This document shows positions 1 to 5,074 of a stretch of DNA of 5,074 nt, piece by piece. Numbering within the stretch: the first letter of the stretch is position 1; every line of letters begins with the position of its first letter. Source of the DNA: Marinilabiliales bacterium. Its GTDB lineage: Bacteria > Bacteroidota > Bacteroidia > Bacteroidales > F082. The notes below the pieces were generated by a model. The model did no database searches. It had not been told where the DNA came from and saw nothing but the letters and a program-made list of their open reading frames with translations. The position numbers and the translations under genes are program-made. The stretch spans positions 1 to 5,074 of the forward strand of contig PKSW01000105.1 in NCBI GenBank assembly GCA_002869465.1, given 5' to 3'.

Positions 1-493
1 TTGGCGATTCAAACAAAGCGACCGGAAAAGAACCGTTACCGTTCCTTATATTGCCGATTACTACGCCGCAAAGAGCGTTAAATTCCCTTATGCCTACATT
101 ATAAACGTCTCTGATACAAAGGTAATAGATGTGCTTAAAATGCATGGCGTCCAAATAGAATACCTTAAAGAAAATACAACATTGGAAGTTGAGGGTTTTC
201 AGTTTGAGGATATCCAGCCTTCTCCAAGATTATTTCAAGGACATTACCTTAATAAAATAAAAGGTAAAGCAGTTGCTGAATTAAAAGATTTCGAGCAGGG
301 ATCCATTGTTATCCGAACCGCCCAACCTCTGGGAAGTGTTATCGCTTATTTATTGGAGCCATTATCAGACGATGGTTTGCTCAAATGGAATTTCTTCGAT
401 AACTACCTGGTATCGCAATGGGGCAGCATGTATTATCCATATCCCGTGTATAAAGTTTTAACCGCATTAGAAATTGAAACCTTGCGAGATTAG
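1..493 (+). CDS. M14-family zinc carboxypeptidase-like protein, C-terminal part (5' end outside window)
   Basis: The reading frame is open from base 2 to the TAG at 491-493, giving 163 residues with no start inside the window, so the gene is cut by the window edge. The internal ATG at 131 is not a credible start because similar coding sequence continues upstream of it. The tail carries a pattern I associate with the C-terminal region of large Bacteroidota M14 metallopeptidases: a VIRTAQPLGSVIAYLLEP stretch, then SDDGLLKWNFFDNYL, then a terminal YPVYKV segment. The zinc ligands and catalytic glutamate of such enzymes lie in the N-terminal domain, which is not visible, so activity cannot be judged. 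Such proteins are normally exported and trim peptides from the C-terminus. The stop is 13 nt before the next start, so it probably shares a transcript with the downstream genes. The family call is from recognition of the tail only. Confidence 0.75.
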   Translation, partial: WRFKQSDRKRTVTVPYIADYYAAKSVKFPYAYIINVSDTKVIDVLKMHGVQIEYLKENTTLEVEGFQFEDIQPSPRLFQGHYLNKIKGKAVAELKDFEQGSIVIRTAQPLGSVIAYLLEPLSDDGLLKWNFFDNYLVSQWGSMYYPYPVYKVLTALEIETLRD

Positions 494-506
494 CAGTGAA
501 ACTGAA

Positions 507-1427
507 ATGATTAAAATCAATCCATTTAATTGGTTTAAGCCGGTTGAAATTGCATTAATTGCTTACATTTTAACAATAAGCTGTTTACTTATATTTTTTC
601 ATGTAAGATTAACTGGCATTACATACCATACTTTGCTCTACGGATTGCCGACTGTAGTACTGATGCTCCTCATATTTTTACAAAACAGGTATCCAAAAAA
701 CAAATATCTCATATTAATCCGCCTGTTTTCCCCATTGCTATTCCTGCCTATATTATATGGCGAAACAGATTATTTCAATAACCTGTTTTTTGCTCAAAAT
801 CTTGATCCGTTTTTTGCAAATATTGAGTTTTTACTTTTTAAAGCACAGCCATCTTTACTCTTCGCAGAACAAATGCATTTTGATTGGATGGCTGAATTCA
901 TGTACTTCGGTTATTTTTCTTACTATATGTTAATCTTGCTTATTCCTATCTATGCTTTTTATACAAAGGGTATCCATCTTGCTGAAAAAACCATATTTAT
1001 TATTATTAATTCCTTTTTGTTGTATTATTTGATATTTATCATCATCCCGGTTGCCGGACCTCAGTTTTATTTTAGTGAAAAAATGACTTTGCTACCTGAG
1101 GGGTATCTTTTTGGACCAATTATCAAATTGATCCAATTACATGGTGAAGGGGAGACCGGAGCCTTTCCAAGTTCTCATGTCAGTATTTGTTTAATCATAT
1201 TGTACATTTGCTATGCTGAAATCAAAAAGTTATTTCCTTATGTTCTAATCATATCCATTTTATTAATACTTTCAACCGTTTATTTACGTGCGCATTATGT
1301 GATTGATTTGTTGGGCGCATTGATAATGACACCCGTAATGTATATATTTTCTTTTTGGTTATACAAGAAGTTTGAATTCACAGCATATGATAAACCGTCA
1401 GGTAGAATTAGTAGAAGTAAAAAGTAA
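507..1427 (+). CDS. PAP2-superfamily integral membrane protein, Aur1/inositolphosphotransferase-like
   Basis: A 306-residue polytopic membrane protein with about seven hydrophobic segments (near residues 12-32, 42-58, 66-83, 132-153, 163-181, 222-237 and 242-285). Two PAP2 active-site motifs are clear: GAFPSSHVS at 218-226 (His224) and STVYLRAHYVID at 256-267 (nucleophile-type His263 and Asp267). The classical first motif KxxxxxxRP is absent, and the usual SR arginine of the third motif is replaced, with an Arg two residues before the His. That layout, with the PVAGPQFYF loop at 181-189, fits the Aur1/PAP2_3 branch, where known members transfer phosphoalcohol head groups onto ceramide, better than undecaprenyl-phosphate phosphatases. 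Plain lipid phosphatase activity remains possible. I chose ATG 507, 13 nt after the preceding stop; a TTG at 474 would overlap the upstream gene and adds a polar, unconvincing N-terminus. The 3' end overlaps the next gene by 41 nt, suggesting coupled expression. Confidence 0.85.
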   Translation: MIKINPFNWFKPVEIALIAYILTISCLLIFFHVRLTGITYHTLLYGLPTVVLMLLIFLQNRYPKNKYLILIRLFSPLLFLPILYGETDYFNNLFFAQNLDPFFANIEFLLFKAQPSLLFAEQMHFDWMAEFMYFGYFSYYMLILLIPIYAFYTKGIHLAEKTIFIIINSFLLYYLIFIIIPVAGPQFYFSEKMTLLPEGYLFGPIIKLIQLHGEGETGAFPSSHVSICLIILYICYAEIKKLFPYVLIISILLILSTVYLRAHYVIDLLGALIMTPVMYIFSFWLYKKFEFTAYDKPSGRISRSKK

Positions 1428-2541
1428 GAAACAGCTCAGGACATTTATTCATTTACCTGCAAAAATCCACAAAGGCCATGCTAATTGGGTGCCTCCGATA
1501 TATTTGGACGATTGGCTATTTTTTAACCCAAAGAAAAATGAAACCTTTTCGTATTGTGATACCATTCTGCTTTTAGCTTATGATAATGGAAAATGTGTTG
1601 GAAGAATTATGGGAATTATTAATCATAAGTATAACGAAACACATAATGAAAACGATGCCCGTTTTTGCTTCATAGAAACCTATAATGATTCTTTTATTGC
1701 GAATAAATTATTGCGGGCTGTTGAAGAATGGGCCATTTTAAAAGGTAAAACTTGTCTGGTTGGCCCTCTCGGATTTTCTGATAAAGATCCGCAAGGGTTA
1801 CTCATTGAGGGGTTGGATCAGCCTTCTGTAATTTCAACAATTTGTAATTTTCCTTACATGGTTGATCTTATTGAAAACTATGGTTTTACAAAAAAAACAG
1901 ATCTTGTTTCCTATAAAATATCCGTGCCTGAAGCAAGCAATAATTCTTATGAAATGATTTATCAAAGGGCGCTACGTAATAATAAAGACTTAAAAATAGT
2001 CAACTTCTCAAAGAGAAAACTATTAAAACAATACGTGAAACCTGTTTTAGAACTTTTAAACCAAACTTTCAAAAATATATACGCTTTTAATCCTTTATCG
2101 GATAAAGAAATGGATGAATTTGCCGATAGGTATCTGATGATATTGGATCCCAGATTTATTAAAGTAATTGAAAATCAAAAAAAGGAAGTTGTTGCTTTTG
2201 TTTTGGGTGTTCCAGATATGTGTGTGGGGATTCAAAAAAGCAAGGGATATATTTGGCCGATAGGATTTATTCAAATTCTTCGCTCACAAAAGAAAACCCA
2301 ATTGATGAACCTGCTTCTGGGGGGTATCAGGGAAGATTACCGGAATAAAGGTCTTGATACCATTATGGGTATCGAAATGTTGATGGAAGCACAAAAAAGA
2401 GGCATTAAATATATCGACAGCCATCTTATATTGGAAAACAACCTGAAAATGCGCGCTGAAATGGAAAAATTAGGCGGTATTATTTATAAAAAATTTCGTA
2501 TTTATCAGAAGCCTATTCACAATTCATCTTCCAAAAATTAA
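1387..2541 (+). CDS. YghO-like GNAT-fold N-acyltransferase (possible ceramide synthase relative)
   Basis: A 384-residue soluble protein with no signal peptide. Landmarks I associate with the YghO-like family of large GNAT-fold proteins are HANWVPP at 31-37, FNPKKN at 46-51, GRIMGIINH at 72-80 (a GNAT-type central strand), GPLGFSDKDPQGLLIEG at 126-142, and a C-terminal GNAT half with GIREDYRNKGLD at 313-324 (acyl-CoA pyrophosphate-loop-like) and LILENNLKMRAEMEKLGG at 347-364. Some databases name relatives 'GTP cyclohydrolase'; nothing here supports that. From memory, the bacterial ceramide synthase of Caulobacter, which N-acylates a sphingoid base, belongs to or near this family. Together with the PAP2/Aur1-like gene that it overlaps, this makes a lipid amine substrate plausible, but this is inference. 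ATG 1387 is preferred because MINRQVELVEVKSKKQLR matches the usual family N-terminus; TTG 1372 would add five residues. No strong terminator follows. Confidence 0.8.
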   Translation: MINRQVELVEVKSKKQLRTFIHLPAKIHKGHANWVPPIYLDDWLFFNPKKNETFSYCDTILLLAYDNGKCVGRIMGIINHKYNETHNENDARFCFIETYNDSFIANKLLRAVEEWAILKGKTCLVGPLGFSDKDPQGLLIEGLDQPSVISTICNFPYMVDLIENYGFTKKTDLVSYKISVPEASNNSYEMIYQRALRNNKDLKIVNFSKRKLLKQYVKPVLELLNQTFKNIYAFNPLSDKEMDEFADRYLMILDPRFIKVIENQKKEVVAFVLGVPDMCVGIQKSKGYIWPIGFIQILRSQKKTQLMNLLLGGIREDYRNKGLDTIMGIEMLMEAQKRGIKYIDSHLILENNLKMRAEMEKLGGIIYKKFRIYQKPIHNSSSKN

Positions 2542-2577
2542 CATTTTTTTAATTCTTTCGTTTTCAAACACATAGGG

Positions 2578-2613
2578 CGTTCGCTTGTGAACGATTGATG
2601 TTTGTCAGCGAAC
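2578..2613. repeat. Two mutually exclusive inverted repeats in the 200-nt gap 2542-2741
   Basis: CGTTC at 2578-2582 pairs with GAACG at 2589-2593 (6-nt loop). The overlapping GTTCGCT at 2579-2585 pairs perfectly with AGCGAAC at 2607-2613 (21-nt loop). Both use the same left arm, so only one can form at a time. No run of T follows, so this is not an ordinary intrinsic terminator. The rest of the gap holds no ORF I would support and no good TAnnTTTG box; its last 40 bases are A-rich and serve as the upstream region of the gene at 2742. Role unknown; chance is possible. Confidence 0.35.
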
Positions 2614-2741
2614 AATACGTAATGATCCATCCTTCTGGGTTTACTGGTATCTTTTTGATTTAGTGTCGTTTGTGTTTTTTGGCACAACTTTCGAAAATAC
2701 AAGAACAGCAACCATTTAAATAAACATTAAAATTAAAAAAG

Positions 2742-3098
2742 ATGAAAACAAGAATCGTAACATTAACCGTTTTATTAGGACTATTTTTAACCGCAAGTAT
2801 TTTTGCCAACACGCCGGTTCCTGCTTCAAAAGCTGTGTCGAATTCAGTGGCTGAATTGGTATCAGCTGAATTGGAATATCCTGAATTTGCCATCAACGAC
2901 AAATATGAAGGTGTCGTAGCTGTCAGCCTGACCATTCAGGATGATGGTACATTTTTAGTAGACGCGTCCAACGCATTGAATAACGACATGAGAAAACATG
3001 TGATTAAAACCATTCAAAACATGCAGTCGGACCGCTTGGCAAAGTATGCCGGACAACAGGTATTTATCAAGGTAAAATTCGATCTGAAGCTGGTATAA
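2742..3098 (+). CDS. Small exported protein with a TonB C-terminal-like domain
   Basis: A 118-residue protein. Residues 1-22 form a good Sec signal peptide (KTR positive start, hydrophobic TLTVLLGLFLTASIF, likely cleavage after Ala22), leaving about 96 residues in the periplasm or envelope. The mature part, ELEYPEFAINDKYEGVVAV at 43-61 followed by SLTIQDDGTFLVDASNAL at 62-79 and a closing strand IKVKFDLKL at 109-117, follows the TonB C-terminal pattern: YPxxA, a glycine-started strand, a DG turn, then a helix and final strand. It lacks the membrane anchor and proline-rich linker of a true TonB, so it is not an energy transducer; it may bind an outer-membrane partner. The ATG follows an A-rich tract (AAAATTAAAAAAG) usual for Bacteroidota initiation. 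It is probably monocistronic: 200 nt after the previous gene and followed by its own strong terminator. Its function is not known to me. Confidence 0.8.
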   Translation: MKTRIVTLTVLLGLFLTASIFANTPVPASKAVSNSVAELVSAELEYPEFAINDKYEGVVAVSLTIQDDGTFLVDASNALNNDMRKHVIKTIQNMQSDRLAKYAGQQVFIKVKFDLKLV

Positions 3099-3125
3099 AT
3101 GTATTAGAATAAACAAACAAAATCT

Positions 3126-3156
3126 AACCCCGGTGTAAAATACACCGGGGTTTTTT
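3126..3156 (+). terminator. Strong intrinsic terminator of the TonB-C-like gene
   Basis: AACCCCGGTGTA at 3126-3137 and TACACCGGGGTT at 3141-3152 form a perfect 12-bp stem with a 3-nt AAA loop, followed by six T at 3151-3156. The first two T belong to the stem end. It lies 28 nt after the TAA of the gene ending at 3098 and insulates it from the promoter region that follows. The minus-strand version lacks a comparable U-run, so it acts mainly on the plus strand. Confidence 0.95.
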
Positions 3157-3172
3157 GGTTTTATCAGGCTAT

Positions 3173-3209
3173 TTAACTATTCATTAACAAACTTAACAAA
3201 TGGTTAACA
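3173..3209 (+). promoter_or_regulatory. Array of four helically phased TTAAC(A) direct repeats, candidate PhoB/PhoP-type operator
   Basis: TTAAC occurs at 3173, 3184, 3193 and 3204, that is with steps of 11, 9 and 11 nt. The last three copies extend to the identical octamer TTAACAAA. Direct repeats about one helical turn apart are the usual target of OmpR/PhoB-family response regulators, and TTAACA with about 5-nt spacers is the form described for Bacillus PhoP boxes. The array ends 21 nt before the TATGTTTG box at 3231 and so covers the place where a -33 element would be, as expected for an activator site. The regulator identity is inference; AT-rich intergenic sequence could give some copies by chance. 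Confidence 0.5.
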
Positions 3210-3230
3210 AAATATTGATAATGTGTTGCT

Positions 3231-3238
3231 TATGTTTG
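3231..3238 (+). promoter_or_regulatory. Bacteroidota -7 promoter box for the small exported gene
   Basis: TATGTTTG is an exact match to the Bacteroidota primary-sigma -7 consensus TAnnTTTG. Transcription would start near 3242-3245, giving a leader of about 30 nt to the ATG at 3275. There is no TTTG at the usual distance upstream; that position is occupied by the last TTAACA repeat, which hints at activator dependence. Confidence 0.55.
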
Positions 3239-3274
3239 CAATTCAAATATCATGATACATTTAATACACTCACT

Positions 3275-3565
3275 ATGAAAAGATCTATTCAAATATTCAC
3301 CCTACTATTTATTACATTTTTCTTTCTTACTGCTATTGTCAGTGCTAATTCGCTTTATCTGAATACTTTAGAATATCATTATTCAAAAGACGACATGAAA
3401 AAAGACAAAAAAAGAAAGAATGATATCAAAACAAATATGTCTGATAGAGAGAAGCCTCCCGTTTTGGATGACAACTCTGTTTCCATTGCAAATGATCAGG
3501 CATATAATTACATGAGCGCACCTAAATTGGAAGATTGTACCAAGTCAGATTTTGATCGGGAATAA
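3275..3565 (+). CDS. Small lysine-rich exported protein of unknown function
   Basis: I do not recognise this 96-residue protein. Residues 1-24 are a clear signal peptide (MKRS, then IQIFTLLFITFFFLTAIV, cleavage likely after SA at 23-24), with no lipobox cysteine. The mature part is about 72 residues: an aromatic stretch LYLNTLEYHY (27-36), a very basic segment SKDDMKKDKKRKND (37-50), then an acidic, serine/asparagine-rich tail with one cysteine (Cys88). It looks mostly disordered. ATG 3275 is chosen because it places the signal peptide at the N-terminus and lies downstream of the -7 box; an in-frame ATG at 3200 would sit inside the TTAAC array and bury the signal peptide. It is a single-gene unit converging on the minus-strand dehydrogenase across 82 nt, where I see no clear terminator, only a CTAGCTAG palindrome at 3604-3611. 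Confidence 0.65.
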   Translation: MKRSIQIFTLLFITFFFLTAIVSANSLYLNTLEYHYSKDDMKKDKKRKNDIKTNMSDREKPPVLDDNSVSIANDQAYNYMSAPKLEDCTKSDFDRE

Positions 3566-3647
3566 ATAAATTTGTTCTTTTACGATGTTTAAAATTTTGT
3601 CTCCTAGCTAGTTACCTGAAACCCTGAAGTGCCATTTAATTCATTGA

Positions 3648-4790
3648 CTAAAGAACCAGATGCGGATAGGACTTTTGACGGTTCTGAAATCTGAGAATAG
3701 TATCTTTTACAATTACGCCTTTGTCAATATTTATTGCATTTTGTATGGTCTCATTCTGTTTCCAGCTTGTCCGGCCGCCTAATACGGATGGAAGATGTAC
3801 TATCATCGCTGCAGAAATAGACCTGGAAGCACTTTCCCAAAAATAACTGGGCGTATGATCAACTGCATAGTAATCAATATTATCGACTGAAATGATAGGA
3901 TTTTTAAAAGTGGTTGGCTTTGCAAAATAAAAACCCATTCCTTCATCACAACTCACATCAATTATTAAGGTGCCGGGTTTGAGCCATGATTTTTCTTTTT
4001 CAATGATAAAATCGATTGGATCATCCGTGTCCTGATAGGTACCATTAATTATTATTTCAGACTCATTGATCAAATTTAACAATGGTCTTTCAGTTCCATC
4101 ATGTTCCACAACAATCATTCGCGGCTCGTTGCCTTCTCCTTTTCTAATTCTAACATAGTTCACATCCAACACCTCTTCTCTTACCTCATGATCTGGCCTT
4201 TGAATACAAATGGTTATGTCTCTGAAGCCATGTGCTTTTAAGGCGTATATAGCTCCCCGACTGACGGCGCCAAAACTAAATATGATCACTTTTCTTTGGT
4301 TTCCATAATGACCGTCTATTCCCTTTAGTTGAAGCGCATGAATAACTGCACTGTAGCCGGCCAATTCATTGTTTTTGTAAAAGGTATGCCTGCCTACTTG
4401 TCCCTCAGGAGTCCATACAAACATATCTTCAAACGCAATCAAAGTCTGTTTTCGGTCAATGGCGGTTTGTGTAACTTCCATCTGTTGCGCACAATGCGGA
4501 TATCCCCACAAAATACCTCCTTCTTTGAGTTCTTTTAAATCCGATAAAATGGGTTTGGCAATAATGACAGACCCGATATCGGTTAATATGTCACTTCGTG
4601 TAGCCGTTCCGCCAGTTAAATCTCCGATTTCTTCATCATCTATATTGAAAGGTGCGCCATAGCCTTTCTCAAAAATGAGTTGTTTGCGAATAGATTCCGG
4701 AAGCCTTTCTAAATGCTCAGGATGGATTGGTACACGTCTTTCGTCCTCTTTTTTTGAGGTACCAATAACACCCATTTTCATTAAAGTCAT
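3648..4790 (-). CDS. N5-(carboxyethyl)ornithine synthase-like enzyme, alanine dehydrogenase/PNT superfamily
   Basis: A 380-residue cytosolic oxidoreductase. The N-terminal half reads as an AlaDH/PNT substrate domain: GTSKKEDERRVPIHPEH at 10-26, KPILSDLKEL at 79-88 and LWGYPHCAQQ at 94-103. A Rossmann NAD(P)-binding core follows with KVIIFSFGAVSRGAIYALKAHG at 167-188. By alignment in my head with alanine dehydrogenase, Arg19, Lys79, His99 and Asp311 (in YAVDHTPSYFWESAS) take the places of its catalytic Arg, Lys, His and Asp. Proteins with this wording are annotated N5-(carboxyethyl)ornithine synthase, which reductively condenses pyruvate with the ornithine side-chain amine using NADPH. The characterised Lactococcus enzyme is shorter, about 313 residues as I recall, so the true substrate here is uncertain; another opine or a plain alanine dehydrogenase is possible. 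ATG 4790 has an AAAAAGAAA tract 5 nt upstream; ATGs at 4781 and 4775 are in frame, and 4781 (MKMGVIGTS) is equally plausible. Confidence 0.85.
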   Translation of the reverse strand: MTLMKMGVIGTSKKEDERRVPIHPEHLERLPESIRKQLIFEKGYGAPFNIDDEEIGDLTGGTATRSDILTDIGSVIIAKPILSDLKELKEGGILWGYPHCAQQMEVTQTAIDRKQTLIAFEDMFVWTPEGQVGRHTFYKNNELAGYSAVIHALQLKGIDGHYGNQRKVIIFSFGAVSRGAIYALKAHGFRDITICIQRPDHEVREEVLDVNYVRIRKGEGNEPRMIVVEHDGTERPLLNLINESEIIINGTYQDTDDPIDFIIEKEKSWLKPGTLIIDVSCDEGMGFYFAKPTTFKNPIISVDNIDYYAVDHTPSYFWESASRSISAAMIVHLPSVLGGRTSWKQNETIQNAINIDKGVIVKDTILRFQNRQKSYPHLVL

Positions 4791-4822
4791 GTGAATTTCT
4801 TTTTAGTTTGAAACGAATCACA

Positions 4823-4917
4823 GATTAATGAGAAAGGCGAAGCGTCAGATAAAGTTTATTTAGAGGGTTACTTTCTGGCGGTCAGTCATTAAGTTGACCA
4901 CCAGCGTTTCATTAATC
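4823..4917 (-). repeat. Nested inverted repeats in the leader (outer 9-bp stem, inner 10-bp hairpin)
   Basis: GATTAATGA at 4823-4831 is the exact reverse complement of TCATTAATC at 4909-4917, enclosing 77 nt. Inside it, CTGGCGGTCA at 4875-4884 pairs with TGACCACCAG at 4895-4904. On the plus strand this inner stem has one C/A mismatch, but in minus-strand RNA that position becomes a G-U wobble, so all ten pairs form. This favours function in the transcript of the minus-strand gene. The outer stem ends 33 nt before the start codon. Confidence 0.5.
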
Positions 4918-4954
4918 AAGTAAGGGCTTTTAAAAAGAAGGCCTTAGTGGTTCG

Positions 4955-4981
4955 CTAGTTGGCGCGAAGAAGATGATTCAT
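4955..4981 (-). CDS. Possible 8-residue leader peptide MNHLLRAN
   Basis: A start-to-stop frame of nine codons, ATG at 4981-4979 to TAG at 4957-4955, begins about 20 nt after the predicted transcription start. It has tandem Leu codons (CTT CTT) followed by Arg and Ala. Its last codons overlap the TTCGC/GCGAA hairpin at 4951-4968, so a translating or stalled ribosome would disrupt that stem. No clear ribosome-binding site is seen, and a frame this short can occur by chance. Confidence 0.25.
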   Translation of the reverse strand: MNHLLRAN

Positions 4982-5005
4982 ATCAACAGATAAATAATCC
5001 TTTGG

Positions 5006-5013
5006 CAAAGATA
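5006..5013 (-). promoter_or_regulatory. Bacteroidota -7 promoter box for the minus-strand dehydrogenase
   Basis: Read on the minus strand the site is TATCTTTG, an exact TAnnTTTG match, followed by CC as is common in this phylum. Transcription would start near 4999-5002. No TTTG lies at the usual spacing; the nearest is 29 nt upstream (5043-5046), so the -33 element is weak or absent. It is the only exact TAnnTTTG match I see between 4791 and the window end on this strand. Confidence 0.6.
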
Positions 5014-5074
5014 CGCTTTTAAAACGCATGCCTGTAATATCTCAAAGTATTTCTAAATCAATCTCTTATCAATA

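Larger units (their letters stand above)
4791..5001 (-). promoter_or_regulatory. Candidate structured 5' leader of the carboxyethylornithine synthase-like gene
   Basis: The transcript from the -7 box at 5006-5013 would carry about 210 untranslated nucleotides before ATG 4790. This stretch contains a possible short peptide (4955-4981), a TTCGC/GCGAA hairpin overlapping that peptide's end (4951-4968), a G-U-containing 10-bp hairpin (4875-4904) and an outer 9-bp inverted repeat (4823-4831 with 4909-4917). No hairpin is followed by a good U-run on this strand, so if regulatory it would more likely control translation than terminate. It matches no riboswitch family I know. Confidence 0.4.

Noticed and set aside
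474..506. TTG start for the PAP2 gene
   Set aside because: It overlaps the upstream peptidase frame and adds eleven polar residues; ATG 507 gives a normal membrane-protein N-terminus.
2536..2554. AATTAA/TTAATT hairpin with a T-run at the end of the acyltransferase gene as a terminator
   Set aside because: The stem is six A-T pairs only and overlaps the stop codon; such structures are common by chance at this base composition.
2648..2655. TATCTTTT as promoter of the TonB-C-like gene
   Set aside because: It misses the final G of TAnnTTTG and has no TTTG at the right distance; too weak to annotate in AT-rich DNA.
2660..2935. Minus-strand open frame of 91 codons
   Set aside because: It lies antisense to the TonB-C-like gene, has a low-complexity translation and no signal or family pattern; the plus-strand gene explains the region.
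3200..3274. ATG 3200 as start of the lysine-rich exported protein
   Set aside because: It falls within the TTAAC array, upstream of the -7 box, and would place 25 extra residues before an otherwise perfect signal peptide.
3604..3611. CTAGCTAG palindrome between the convergent genes as a terminator or recombination site
   Set aside because: The 8-bp palindrome has no loop, T-run or repeat partner; noted only as a rare tetranucleotide pair.
4329..4662. Two plus-strand open frames (4329-4538 and 4459-4662)
   Set aside because: Both are antisense to the conserved core of the carboxyethylornithine synthase-like gene and have no plausible start context or recognisable product.
4921..4946. TAAGGGCTT/AAGGCCTTA hairpin in the leader
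   Set aside because: It contains a G/G mismatch on the plus strand and C/C on the minus strand, so it is weak in the RNA that matters.

Overview
The window looks like a chromosomal piece of a Bacteroidota genome. It is AT-rich, genes are preceded by A-rich stretches rather than clear Shine-Dalgarno sites, and two intergenic sites match the Bacteroidota -7 promoter box TAnnTTTG. The M14 peptidase tail and the small exported proteins also suit that phylum. No rRNA, tRNA, CRISPR array, insertion sequence or phage gene is visible.

Layout. (1) 1-2541, plus strand, reads as one transcription unit of three genes: the 3' end of an M14-type metallocarboxypeptidase, a polytopic PAP2/Aur1-like membrane protein, and a YghO-like GNAT-fold acyltransferase whose start lies 41 nt inside the PAP2 gene. 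The last two look like a membrane-lipid pair. Sphingolipid (ceramide) N-acylation plus head-group transfer is an attractive but unproven reading. (2) 2542-2741 is non-coding, with two mutually exclusive small inverted repeats. (3) 2742-3098 encodes a small exported protein with a TonB-C-like fold, closed by a very strong intrinsic terminator. (4) 3173-3565 holds an array of four TTAAC repeats spaced 11, 9 and 11 nt, a -7 box and a 96-residue lysine-rich exported protein of unknown function. The array resembles a PhoB/PhoP-type direct-repeat operator. (5) 3648-4790, minus strand, encodes a 380-residue alanine dehydrogenase-superfamily enzyme of the N5-(carboxyethyl)ornithine synthase type. It converges on the small exported gene. 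(6) 4791-5074 lies upstream of that enzyme: a good -7 box near 5010 and a leader of about 210 nt with a possible 8-residue peptide and nested inverted repeats.

The best candidates for something undescribed are the PAP2/acyltransferase pair, the TTAAC array with its orphan secreted protein, and the structured leader in front of the opine-type dehydrogenase. All functions come from motif recognition by eye; no database search was possible.
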